Shown here: positions 11,117-21,542 of the stretch, in pieces
How positions within the stretch are numbered: the stretch's first letter is position 1
How the letters are laid out: each line of letters opens with the position of its first letter
Assembly (NCBI GenBank): GCA_900095095.1
Contig: FMBT01000309.1
Coordinates: forward strand, 62,001-126,000
Source of the DNA: Fragilariopsis cylindrus CCMP1102
Taxonomy: Eukaryota; Bacillariophyta; Bacillariophyceae; Bacillariales; Bacillariaceae
Reading direction: 5' to 3'
Length of the DNA stretch: 64,000 bases
Program-made: the position numbers and the translations under genes
Notes under the pieces: generated by a model
What the model was told of the DNA's origin: nothing
Seen by the model: the letters and a program-made list of their open reading frames with translations, nothing else
Databases searched by the model: none

Positions 11117-12823
11117 ATGATCGGCAATCATAAAACATCATTGCCTCTCGTCGCATGGTTTGTAGCAATACAAAGCACTGACGTTGTCGATGCTTTCAAC
11201 ATCGGTGGTGGCCCATTGTTGTCCTCGTCATCATCGTTACAACATCAGTCTTCATCGTCGTCGTTCAGATTATTCTCCTCTCCTATTGATGACGGGGATG
11301 ATGAGCTTTCTAAATTGATTGGTAAAAGAGGTAATATCAGAAGAAAAACAAAGGAGGAACTCCCAAATGAAGAATCCGTCTTCGAAGCTTTAACCGGTGT
11401 TTCTGGTGAGGACGATGACGGCAGCAGCGCCATGGACTTGTCTGAAGAAGAACTTGGAAAAATGCCCGAATTCACGGCCAAACGTCCCGTTCGGCAAGCT
11501 AAAAGCCAGAAAGAGGAGGACGCAGAAAATGCCAAACAAAATGCTGCTCGTCGTGGTAATACCAATGAACCCACCTACGTTGACTTTATGGTTGATTACG
11601 ACGATGAAAATGACTTTCATATTCCTAATCGTATGGGTATATCGACACGATGCTGGGGTGAGGAAAGGGAAGGTTTCGTTTCGTCGGGTAAGTTGAAGAA
11701 GAGTCAGCTTCGTGCAGGAAAATTCGTACCAGGAGATTTGCAAATGGCGTACAACAATCTCCTTGAGGAGGGTATCCTGCTTTTTGATACCTCACCCGCT
11801 TATGGGAAAAGCATGTCTAGTATGAAGCTATCAGGAGAAGACATTTTATCTAGATGTATCAGAGAATATCAAGAAAACGATACAAAACCTCTAGTTATGA
11901 ACACTTTTCCTAACCAGATATGGCAGCGTACATCGAAGGCATTAACGTCAGCATTAACATCATCGTGTGAAAAAATGGAATTGACAGATGTAGAGGTTTA
12001 TCAGACAAAAATGTTGGATGGTTACCATCGGGTGGGATTGTTAAGGGGATGGCAGAGGCAGTCATAGATCAGGGAACGACGAACTTCGCTGGTGTGCAGG
12101 ATGTTTCGCCACTTCGATTGAGACGCTTAAATAGCAAATTAGACAAGTTAGATACAACTCTCACAACAAATTCGTTTGAGTTTTCGTTAACTGATCGTAA
12201 AAAAGAGAAATGGATCACAGCGTGCAAATCGCTGGGGATTGTCCCTCTAATACGAAACCCATTAGGGTCTGGATTGGCATCGGGACAATACACCGCAACA
12301 AATCCAAGTGGTGGTTTGACGTCAGGTGGTATGACTCAATTTGCATTCAAAACATTAGAAAAATACCAGCCTCTTCATAGTGTTCTGGAAAGTGTTGCAG
12401 AACGAGTGAGGACCAGACTGCTTCGTTCAAATAAAGAAATTAAGAACAAGTCTCGACAGAAAGGACCACCGGTAAGTTTCAATTCAATTCAAACAACTAT
12501 AATATCCATACAAAAGGAAGTATATTGAATACAAATAGTCCTACACATACTAATTATTTCCCCCCCCCCCCCTCCCTTCTTCTATCTATCTTTTAACCCC
12601 CTATCACGCACATTTCCAAATATGCATATTATTTCAGCCAAAAATTAACACAGAGATTACAACAACTCAAGTTGCATTGAACTATATTGTTGCTAAAGGA
12701 GGTGTGCCATTAGCGGAAGTTAACAGTCCCAAACAAGCACAGGAAGTTATAGGTTGCTTAGGATGGACTCTAACCGACGATGAGGTCTCTTTGCTAGAGT
12801 CAGCGTCAGGCTTATGTTCGTAA
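11117..12823 (+). CDS. Plastid-targeted aldo-keto reductase-like protein
   Basis: Exons 11117-12471 and 12638-12823 give about 513 residues. The N-terminus is a signal peptide ending ...DVVDAF followed by a Ser-rich stretch, which is the diatom bipartite plastid signal with Phe at +1. After a charged linker the aldo-keto reductase barrel starts (NRMGISTRCWG, GDLQMAYNNLLEEGILLFDTS with PAYG) and carries the Asp and Tyr of the catalytic set. It continues through VEVYQTKM, GMAEAVIDQGTTNFAGV and a C-terminal TTTQVALNYIVAKGGVPLAEV. AKRs reduce carbonyls with NADPH. The frame changes at a GGG run near 12034-12036, which fits one missing base; the corrected length is a multiple of three. The substrate cannot be inferred. 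The start is the first ATG; an upstream GTG frame is not needed. Confidence 0.85.
12560..12572. repeat. Poly-C run in an intron
   Basis: Thirteen consecutive C within the intron of the aldo-keto reductase gene. Confidence 0.9.
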
Positions 12824-12908
12824 CGTCAGCGTAGCGTTTAAAAAATAATTATCCGATTAATGCTAGCTAGTATAACTCTATTTAAAAAAAAGAAATTATT
12901 ATTATTAG

Positions 12909-12996
12909 CTAAGATGATTGGAAATATAGCGGATTTTTGTGTATACATTTTATTAGTATGTCTGTTTCAGATGGACATGCTTGCATTCGATCTTTT

Positions 12997-13027
<31 letters not shown>

Positions 13028-13172
13028 CATTCGAGTTCGACGACAATAAACTATTTCGTTCTCCACATGCCTCCAATAATTGGAATTGCTTTGAACATGG
13101 ACCATCCTTCAACGGGTTGTTTGGTTTTCGTCCCTCAACGTTGCGATGCTCGTCATTGTTGTCAGAATTCAT
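12909..13172 (-). CDS. Twin CX9C (CHCH-type) small protein, probably mitochondrial
   Basis: A single exon of 87 residues. It holds two exact CX9C motifs, CSKQFQLLEAC and CPSETDILIKC, the hallmark of coiled-coil-helix proteins imported into the mitochondrial intermembrane space by the MIA40 disulfide relay. Members include COX assembly factors and small structural subunits. Between the two helices lies an insertion with nine consecutive Asn, which lengthens the usual short hairpin linker. The exact family member cannot be named. The gene is convergent with the aldo-keto reductase gene, less than 100 bases away. Confidence 0.75.
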
Positions 13173-13771
13173 TATTTTATTTCTTGATTTGTTCTACTAT
13201 TCTCGTGTACAGTACCGCGGCGAAATATATTTAGTAGCGTACTAATACGTCGTAATATTTTTTCTTTTGTCGATCTTCCAATTATAATATATCGTATATC
13301 AAACCAACCTGATGCATTTTCTCTCTTATTCTTTTCGTTTTTCCAATTATATTATAATAGAGTGGTTGTCGTCGAAAACGTACTAGTATGATGAGTGAGT
13401 CAAGAGGTATGTATGTATTCGAACCGAAATGAAGGGAGGGAAGCAAAGAAAGAAAACTTCTGAACAAAAATACTCGCCTTGTTGAGTTTTTGAGTCCCGA
13501 ATCAATCTCAAAATAACACCGAAAGTCGAGAAGGATAGAGTCGAATGAGTCACAGTGTACGTTGTTCCAGCACATGGTTGTTCTGATTCTTCCTTCAGTT
13601 CTAGAGTTCAGAGCGAAAATCTAAAATGGAAAAAAAAAATGAAGAAGTTTAAAAGTCTTTTGTCCCACATCCTCCGACGCCTCACATCTTTATGAAATCA
13701 TACAGTACGTTTCATTGAGAAGTACTCTTCGGTTACAATACTCTTTACACACAACAAATATCGAATAAACG
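13173..13771. other. Divergent intergenic region
   Basis: The 5' flanks of the CX9C gene and the protein kinase. No gene or clear site is seen. A 97-codon minus-strand frame is not protein-like. Confidence 0.5.
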
Positions 13772-15814
13772 ATGGGAGCCCAACAAAGTTCCGGCGTAGT
13801 AGACAACGGCGACGACAACGACAAGATCAATAATAATAATAATAATAATTGTCATCCATGTTTTCTGATCAAAGCACCATTTGGTAATCGCAATAAGAAT
13901 TCAAATGATCCATTGGGTTCACCTTTACCCGATACACCATTATCAAGTCGAAAAAAACAGAGAGAATTTTCAAGTCAGTATGGTGGATTAGAAAAGGAAG
14001 TCTCATCATTCAAAAGTCCGAGTTCAGTTTCTAGGAATAACAATAACAACAACAATAACAACAACCCGTCGTCGTCAAACTCAAATAATCAAAATGAATC
14101 AAAATCAACTGCTGAAGTCTACGATGGAGCGGTACGTTTTATTTTATTCTTTCCTTAAACTATTCTGAATTATTCGATATCAAAATCAATTTCATTACTA
14201 TGAAATGATACGGACGAATATGATATAGAAACCAATACCGTCCTGTCAGATTTGTTCTAGAAGTTGTCTTCGTTTATTTTTGTTGTTTTGAATTTTTTTT
14301 GATGTCGCCTTCACAAAATTTGATTTGATTTCTCACGGAAAATTTTTCGTCTTTTTTTTTGTCTAAAACAAATAATATATATAATATATTCAATGATTTT
14401 ATAGGATGCAGAGGTTGTACTTCATGCAAAGTACCAATTAATGGAAGAATTGGGTGTAGGATCAACATCGGTATGTCACCGATGCGTGCATAAAACAACT
14501 GGTAAACATTATGCGTGCAAAATTATTGACAAGCAAATGATTGAGGAACGTTTCCAGGGTATGATGGAACAATTTCATACAGAGATTGAGGCATTACGTG
14601 CATTACATCATCCTAGTATAATTGAACTATTTGACGTTTATATTAGTGAAGAAAAAATATTTATTGTTATGGAATTAATGGAGGGTGGTGAATTATTTGA
14701 TTATGTTGTACAAAAGGGAACTCTAACGGAAGATGAAGCATCAGATATTGTTCGAAAAGTAACAAGTGCAATGGTATATATGCATTCACAGAATATTGTC
14801 CATAGAGATTTAAAACCAGAAAAGTAAGATAAGATGAGACAATATAAGCCCATGGACTTACTACCTACCTACCTGAAATAAGACCAATGGTCTTGTATGC
14901 ACTTTTGCGTGTACAGGAGCTGATTGATTCGATTCGAAATTATTGGTCTAACATGTATTTTTTTCTAAATCTTCTTTTCCATGTGCGCACAGCCTTCTCC
15001 TATATCGTAAACCAAACAATCCCCGAGATACTGTTGATATCAAAATAATTGATTTTGGTTTATCTAAGGTGAGTAGACGATGATAGCCTACTATACTAAA
15101 ATGTCGAGTTTTCTATTTGAATATACCGCAGAAAGAACTTTTCTGAAGAAGAAATGATTTAAAGTTACTATCGTCTGAGTTGGAATGCTAACAATTATTA
15201 CTATTTTTATCATTATTGTTTTTACCAATCATCCGCTTCTTCTTATCCTATTCCTTCTTCTTCTTTCGTTACAATTTAACTTGTAATTATAATAGTGTAT
15301 GACGGAACCAGTGGCACAGAGTTTTCTCGGGACAAGAGGGTACCTTGCGCCAGAGATGTTACAGCGTCGAAATTACACGAAGGCTGTCGATACTTGGGCA
15401 TTGGGTGTTATTGTATTCGTTTTATTGTGTGGATGTTTACCATTTGACGACGATTCTGCGACTGTACCTACCGACGAATTGGTCCGCGCTAAGTTTGTGT
15501 TGAGGTTTCCTCGATGGGCAAAGAATCTATCCCCTTCAGCGAAAGACTTACTTTCTCATTTGCTAGATGTGAATCCTAATCGCCGTTATACGGCAGAGCA
15601 AGCCTTAGATCATCCATGGGTTACAGGAAAGTCGGCACCGAAGGGCAATTTGCTAGCCTCCCCGGGACGTATCAAAAAGAGTCCAACACTTCGTAAGGGT
15701 GCCAATGGCAGAACACCTCAAAATGGCGGAAAATATTACCCTCCAAATCGACGGCAAGCGGCGTCACCCCGTGACCGTCCTCAGCGTGTTATGACAAGGA
15801 AGACAAGTATCTGA
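13772..15814 (+). CDS. CaMK-like Ser/Thr protein kinase with N-myristoylation signal
   Basis: Four exons, 13772-14131, 14405-14823, 14993-15068 and 15296-15814, give 457 residues. MGAQQSSG is a good N-myristoylation site, so membrane attachment is likely. An Asn/Ser-rich linker of about 110 residues precedes the kinase domain. The domain shows a glycine loop (ELGVGSTSVCHR), catalytic Lys in ACKIIDK, HRDLKPEN, the DFG motif (IIDFGLSK), an activation loop ending GTRGYLAPE, and DTWALGVIVFVLLCG. This order and the helix spelling place it in the CaMK/CDPK group. The C-terminal 60 residues are basic and Ser/Pro-rich. No EF-hands and no obvious calmodulin-binding helix are visible, so calcium control, if any, must be indirect. 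All four splice junctions keep frame without correction. Confidence 0.93.
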
Positions 15815-16306
15815 AAATATTTTATGGTTGACTGGAAAAATAATAATAATAATAATAGTAGTACTTTTATTTCCGCAGCTATCAATAGGACCTCCTCAAC
15901 CCCCCCCCCCCCCCCATATATGCTCATCGCTGCTAGAGCTGAAAGTAGGATCACACATAGAACAACATAGATAAGCAGGGTAGCATCTAATATATTCCAT
16001 TTTTCTCCTTTTTTTAAGTATTGTTTCCTTTTTCTGCGATGCTACATTGTGGGGTGTAGTATTTGAAACATCAGAAATTAATAGCAACTGAAAATCTTTT
16101 TTCCTCGCGCGCAAAATGCGCTTTTCTCAAGATACTTTTGTCCACGGTATTTGAGTTTCACGAAGTGCCATTGAAAAAATCACATACTGTATCATAAAAT
16201 TCAGTTGTGTCGAGGTATTACTGATCGTACAATTGAATTGCAGAATACTGTAGACGCAAACAATCTACAGTAATAGTTGTTGTTTGAATTACAATTGTTG
16301 GGCCCC
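15815..16306. other. Intergenic region
   Basis: The 3' flank of the kinase gene and the 5' flank of ALG3. It contains the 16-base C run at 15900-15915; no gene is seen. Confidence 0.5.
15900..15915. repeat. Poly-C run
   Basis: Sixteen consecutive C downstream of the kinase stop codon. Confidence 0.9.
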
Positions 16307-17628
16307 ATGATGAAGACTCTGAAAAGCTTATATATCGAGCTTGCCAAAAATAAATACGACTACTTGTTTGTAGGCTCTTTGATCGTCGCAGAATGTATAT
16401 TGGGGTTGGCAATCATTTACAAAGTTCCGTACACAGAGATAGATTGGGTCGCTTACATGCAAGAAGTTGATTTTTGGTTGGACGGAGAATATGACTATCG
16501 CAATATTTACGGAAATACAGGTCCTTTAGTCTATCCTGCTGGGTTTTTGTATCTATTTGGTTTCTTACAATGGCTCACGAATCGTAATATACCTGAAGCT
16601 CAAATATTTTTTCTCGGCTTTTACGTGATCACTCAGACTACCGTTCTTGGTTTGTACCTAGTGGTTCTAAAACAGATTCGACAATCATTTGAAAAGCAAC
16701 CATCGAATACGAAGGAGGGAAAACCCGTCAAGGAAATTTCTTTGTCGCAACATACTCATGAAGTTTGGTCGTTTCGAATTGCTATGTGTCTTCTTTGCCT
16801 ATCGAAGAGGTTCCATAGCATCTTTCTATTACGTCTCTTTAATGACGGTCCCACCATGCTGGTTGCATATATGTCATTTTGGTGCTTCATGAACAACAAG
16901 TGGAATCTCGGTTGCTTCGTATTTTCCCTTGCAGTTTCCCTTAAAATGAATGTGTTGCTATTTGCACCTGGATTACTATTTCTCTTGATTCAAACCGATC
17001 CGAAATTGACATCCCTCGACTAGCGATTTGCGGCTTCACTCAACTTATCCTAGGAGCTCCCTTTTTGCTTCGTCATCCAGTGTCGTACCTTCGGAAAGCT
17101 TTTGAGCTGGATCGTCAATTTTTCTTCAAATGGACGGTAAATTTAAAATTTCTATCAGAAGAAATCTTTCTTTCAAAGCCAGTTGCAATCACTTTGCTAT
17201 CTCTCCATCTTTGTTTACTTGGGATTTATCATTTTAGACTTTACAAGTTGTGTTCTCGAAGCAGACAGAAGATATTATCTCCAGAGCAGATTCTATCAAC
17301 GCTCTTCGTATCAAACTTTATTGGAATCTGTTGCGCAAGAACTTTACATTATCAATTCTATTCATGGTACTTTTCGGCTGTGCCTTATATTCTTTGGAGG
17401 GAAACCTCATATTCTATTCCAGTTCGACTTTGTTTGTTTGGATGCATAGAGTACGCATTCCTGGTATTTCCAGCCACTCCCACGTCATCTTTGGTCCTAC
17501 AAGTGGCGCATTGGACTTTACTGGTACCCACCGTCTTAATAGTCCAGCCGCGGTCAACGAGACTGGTAGATGCTATATTGGAGCGAAAGGAAACAAATAA
17601 TAATATCACCTACAGAAAGGATCAGTAA
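16307..17628 (+). CDS. ALG3: Dol-P-Man:Man5GlcNAc2-PP-dolichol alpha-1,3-mannosyltransferase
   Basis: ALG3 adds the first lumenal mannose to the N-glycan precursor in the ER membrane. Signature segments are present: YTEIDWVAYMQEVD, GEYDYRNIYGNTGPLVYPAG, SIFLLRLFNDGP, SLAVSLKMNVLLFAPGLLFL, and the C-terminal ARTLHYQFYSWYF...PYILW. There are about ten hydrophobic segments. The gene has no intron. The frame breaks near 17000-17003: one reading stops just after SLAVS...LIQTD, while the next frame continues GFTQLILGAPFLLRHP. One missing base restores a 440-residue protein, the usual ALG3 length. The start is the first of two adjacent ATGs. Confidence 0.92.
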
Positions 17629-18006
17629 GGAAAAGTTGTCACGATTATTCACGAAACTATATCTTTACTCTTAACGGGATCAAAATGAGACTACCATAAG
17701 TTGTAATTTCTACGAATTAATCAATCTTTATATTTTTTAAAACTAGCTAGGTAGGGAAGAAACGAACAAATTAAACAAGATAATAACTTAAGAGAATAAA
17801 TAAATTATCCTCGTTGGCATGCATACTACATCACACGAGTATCGAATAGTAAGACGGAAATTTTTGCAGTCAAAATGATATTGTAGATTACAATGTTAAT
17901 TTTTATTCGTATGTATAATAAGTATAATAGTGACGACGAGATTTTTATTTATTCAGAACTAGAATTTTCTTAATTCTTCCGTGCATATTTTTTTTCCCAC
18001 TCCTAC
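17629..18006. other. Convergent 3' intergenic region
   Basis: The 3' flanks of ALG3 and the CDK gene. It is A+T-rich; nothing further is seen. Confidence 0.5.
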
Positions 18007-19155
18007 CTACTCGAAGAAATACGGATGTTGCAATGCTGTTTTGCAGGCAATGCGTCGATCTGGATCATACATCAGCAGCTTATTTAGCATATCTACTGCA
18101 TTGTTACTTCCAAGTGTACTAGCGGGAACTTGATCTGTAATGGCTCTTTCTCTCCATTGAGGAAAGTCAGCATTGTAATGTGGAAGTCTCGTCACAGCCG
18201 GCCACTGTTCTGTTGTGGGTGTACCCTTCCGTTGGAAGATTTTGAAAATTTGATCTATATCGGATCGACCTGGGAAGAGTGGCATACCGGTTGCCATTTC
18301 AGCAAAGATACATCCGATTGACCACACATCAACCGATGTTGAATATCGATTGGCACCTAATAGTAATTCAGGAGCACGGTACCACAACGTTACCACCTCA
18401 AAAGTATAAGGGCCATTGGGGATAGCAGACAATCTAGCTAGACCGAAATCGGCAAGTTTGACTTGTTTCCCATCGCCAGTAATTAACAAATTATGAGGTT
18501 TTAGATCACGATGTAAATTCGAAACGTATGACAGCATCCAACACCGGCTATGATTTGTCGCAAAAAACTCTTAACGGTTTCCTTAGGAAGACCAACTCGA
18601 TCCTGTATGTCATCGGATGTTTGATGCTGATCCATGTAGGTTTTTAAATCATGAGCGACATATTCAAACACCAAATATAGTCCACCAGGGTGTGCTTGGA
18701 TGATGTCAAGTAACTTGACAACATTGGGATGATCTAATTCTCTTAAAAGTGATATCTCACGGATTACATTGCATGGGACACCGCCCTCGGGGGTAGAATC
18801 AGCGAATGGGATCCTCTTTATGGCTACAGTATCGCCGGTATCTTCCTTTTTCCCTTTGTAAACTATACCGTATGCCCCCTGCCCAATCATATCCGTCCTA
18901 TAAGCAATTATAAGATATATTATGTTTAGATCGATTCAATCCAAGGTATTAGTATTTGATGAGTTTACCAATATGGTTAATGATCGATTATTTTCTTCCT
19001 GCAGAACAGAACATGACATAACACAAACAAACAAACAAACAACGACTACAGTACTTTTCTTACCGTTCATATCCTTCCAATTCAGGCTCACCATCGTCGC
19101 TCATATCACCTCGTCGATGGTCCTTCTGTGTTTTCTTCTTTTCGCTTTCAGACAT
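18007..19155 (-). CDS. Cyclin-dependent kinase (CDK) with a divergent PSTAIRE helix
   Basis: Exon 1 is 19155-19064 and exon 2 is 18897-18007, giving 327 residues. The short acidic N-terminus leads across the splice into YERTDMIGQGAYGIVYKG. CDK landmarks follow: VAIKRI, the cyclin-binding helix GVPCNVIREISLLREL, LHRDLKPHN, DFGLARL, the T-loop YTFEVVTLWYRAPELLLG with the activating Thr, and the DVWSIGCIFAEM, GTPTTEQWP and DPDRRIACKTALQHPYF tail. The helix reads PCNVIRE in place of PSTAIRE, so its cyclin partner is uncertain. One base appears missing near 18515-18517, between CCHTFRI and LHRDLKP; the corrected length is exact. The role (cell cycle or transcription) is not settled by sequence. 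Confidence 0.93.
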
Positions 19156-19736
19156 TATTCTTCAAAAGTTATGATAGTATGTATGTCTGTTTGTAGATAC
19201 AAGTAGGTAACTGTCAAAGCAGGTTAGCAGGGGGAAAAAATCATATCCTATCGCCATGGTCAATTTTTTTCGCCGCCACAGTTTCGATCCGTTACCCTTA
19301 CCGTACTTGATCGCTGTTGTCAAGATAGATTCCCTTATTGTGCGCGCTGCTGATGCGTGAATGCATTGCGGGATTCATAGTACTTATTTAGCTCTTCTCG
19401 AGGGTCAACGGTTCATTGGAGAATCGGACAGGTTTTCCGCGCTAGTAGCCGTTATTTTTTAAAACTCATACGTGTCACAAAGCAGCAGAAATAATGCTGT
19501 TTGGCGAGTACAGTAATAGATCCATCAATTAAAAACCACAATTTAAAATCAATCACAACGGACTGTTGTTGTTCCTTTGTGCCAACGAAAACGGAACTCT
19601 TTTTTTTTTTGTAGTTGTAGAACGCCTTTTCAAATCTTGGGTGTGTTAATACTTTAAAATTTGTATCACACAACAGAATAACAAGCAACCGCCGTTTTCT
19701 CTAAATTATTCCTATTAAGCAGATAATATATATATT
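19156..19736. other. Divergent promoter region
   Basis: The 5' flanks of the CDK and the YLD-repeat protein gene. No gene is seen. Confidence 0.5.
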
Positions 19737-20666
19737 ATGAAGTTTTGTGTCGCTGCTGTCCTAGCTCTGAGTAGTGTGGTTCCTACCTACTCATTTTCTT
19801 ATCTCGATCAACTTGGCGGTGCTTCTCCTGTGGTTGCTTCTACTGTTAATGTCGCTCCTCCTGTCCCTGTGGCTGCCACCGTCGTTGAACCGCCATTCTT
19901 CTTCACAAATGGCGCTTCGGATGCTGTGGCGGCTGATAGTCCTGCATTCTTCTTTACATCAGGATCAACTGATCTTCCTACAGAAACTGCAACTTCCGCC
20001 GGTTCCTATTTAGATGTTCTTGGCAATGATACAACTGGCGCATCTGGTCCTGGTATGGCAAACTATCTTGACGCACTTCCACAAAATAACGCTAGCGGCG
20101 GACCTGGAATTTCAACGTATGCCTCTTCTCTGAACCAGGCTGCATCCGAAGTGTATATGGCGACTGCTCCTGCTGCAGCACCTACTTTTGCTGCTTCACC
20201 TGCTGCTGCTGAAGTTTCTCACCCAATCACTGATCTTACAGCAGCAGTAGCAGCAGCAGCACCCAGTGCGGGCTCATATCTTGACGCGCTTGCGACTGGT
20301 TCATCATCGAGTGGTGCCGGAATCACGACATATCTAGAAACCCTCCCTCAAACTTGTATACTTTCTGGTGGTGCTGGTATGAGCACATACGCAAGTAACC
20401 TAGTTTCTGCCAATGTTGTTAGCGGAGCTGGAGTTCCTACCTACACAGATGTACTTGGAGGAGGACTATCCTCGTATACAAATTCATTCTCACCATTCGG
20501 TGCAGCCTCTATTAGTAGTAGTGGCAGTAGCCAATCTAATTTTGCTATTGGAAGTGTAACTGGACGATTTGATTTCACACTTGAAGCAGATGCTGCAATG
20601 ATTGCGCAACTACAGGCTGCAGGCAACAGAAGAGTAACAATCAAAGGAAAAATGAAATTATTGTAA
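19737..20666 (+). CDS. Secreted or plastid-targeted YLDxL-repeat protein, unknown function
   Basis: A single exon of 309 residues, rich in Ala, Ser and Gly with almost no Lys or Arg. Residues 1-19 form a signal peptide ending PTYS followed by FSYLD; Phe at +1 is the diatom plastid import signature, though plain secretion cannot be excluded. The mature part carries at least nine units built on Gly-x-Gly-x-x-x-Tyr-Leu-Asp-x-Leu: SYLDQLGG, SYLDVLGN, NYLDALPQ, TYASSLNQ, SYLDALAT, TYLETLPQ, TYASNLVS, TYTDVLGG, SYTNSF. They form two larger modules in the order SYLD - YL(D/E)xLPQ - TYAS. Two PxFFFTxG elements lie near residues 53-78. The C-terminal 40 residues (TGRFDFTLEADAAMIAQLQA) look folded and end basic. 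No known family is recognised. Multivalent spacing suggests a scaffold or matrix role, as inference. Confidence 0.8.
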   Translation: MKFCVAAVLALSSVVPTYSFSYLDQLGGASPVVASTVNVAPPVPVAATVVEPPFFFTNGASDAVAADSPAFFFTSGSTDLPTETATSAGSYLDVLGNDTTGASGPGMANYLDALPQNNASGGPGISTYASSLNQAASEVYMATAPAAAPTFAASPAAAEVSHPITDLTAAVAAAAPSAGSYLDALATGSSSSGAGITTYLETLPQTCILSGGAGMSTYASNLVSANVVSGAGVPTYTDVLGGGLSSYTNSFSPFGAASISSSGSSQSNFAIGSVTGRFDFTLEADAAMIAQLQAAGNRRVTIKGKMKLL

Positions 20667-20858
20667 ATTAGCTAAGTTCACTGCTGAAGTACAGTGCTGA
20701 ATAAGAATTATTCCCAATTTATCTTTTCGACAAAATGAATGAAAGTTGAAACCTACCGAACGAACGAACCTGTTTCTGTTCCTGCTACACACTGCACAAT
20801 GCACACAGTAATTATTGGAGCAGATATTTTCCTTGTGATGATACCTTGGAATATTTGC

Positions 20859-20888
20859 CATCACATCACATCACATCACATCACATCA
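20859..20888. repeat. (CACAT)n microsatellite
   Basis: About six copies of the pentanucleotide, directly visible. Confidence 0.85.
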
Positions 20889-21115
20889 ATATAATGCAAC
20901 ATGATTTTTCTTTCTTACATAAAAGTATCGTACGAAATTACCTGTACCAAAACGACTTTCAGCTAACAAATAAATTAGTATCAAAATAATAAAATTCCAT
21001 TAACCTATCTAATTTTTTTTTCTTCGCGTATTATTATTGTTGTTATTATTATTGTTATTATTATTATTACTATTTATTAATGTCCAAAGCTGTACATAGT
21101 ATCTGTTTGCCTGCC

Positions 21116-21141
21116 ATATATATATATATATATATATATAT
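21116..21141. repeat. (TA)n microsatellite
   Basis: Thirteen TA units in an otherwise A+T-rich intergenic stretch. Confidence 0.85.
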
Positions 21142-21542
21142 TGGCACAACCATAATACTGTAGACTATATGGTAATACTTGTATGATGCATATAATGGGA
21201 TTTCTATAATCGAAAGTCTCATCTATGTGTTGGTCACTTATCTTATGCACTACTACAAACCAAACATGAATGTTATGTATATACATACATATTATGAACT
21301 CGAACAAAGTGAGACTGCAAGTGCAGTTCAACTGAGAAGAATTTGAGAGATCGTAATAGCTAATCTCGATGTGTACTGTATCGAATACTGTGTATTGAAT
21401 ACTGTACTATCACGTGTGTATGTTAGTATGATTTACTAAGAATATAGAAGTAACCTACTCATAATCTTAACAATAATCGTTATGAAACTTCAAAAAATGT
21501 ACAGAATGATTTAATTAAATAATTATTATCATCTATCATCTA

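Larger units (their letters stand above)
20667..21542. other. Convergent intergenic region with simple repeats
   Basis: No gene is seen. It holds a CACAT repeat (about 20859-20888), a TTATTATTG tract near 21030-21072, a TA dinucleotide repeat (about 21116-21141), and several copies of the TACTGTA motif near 21157 and 21373-21406. Confidence 0.6.
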
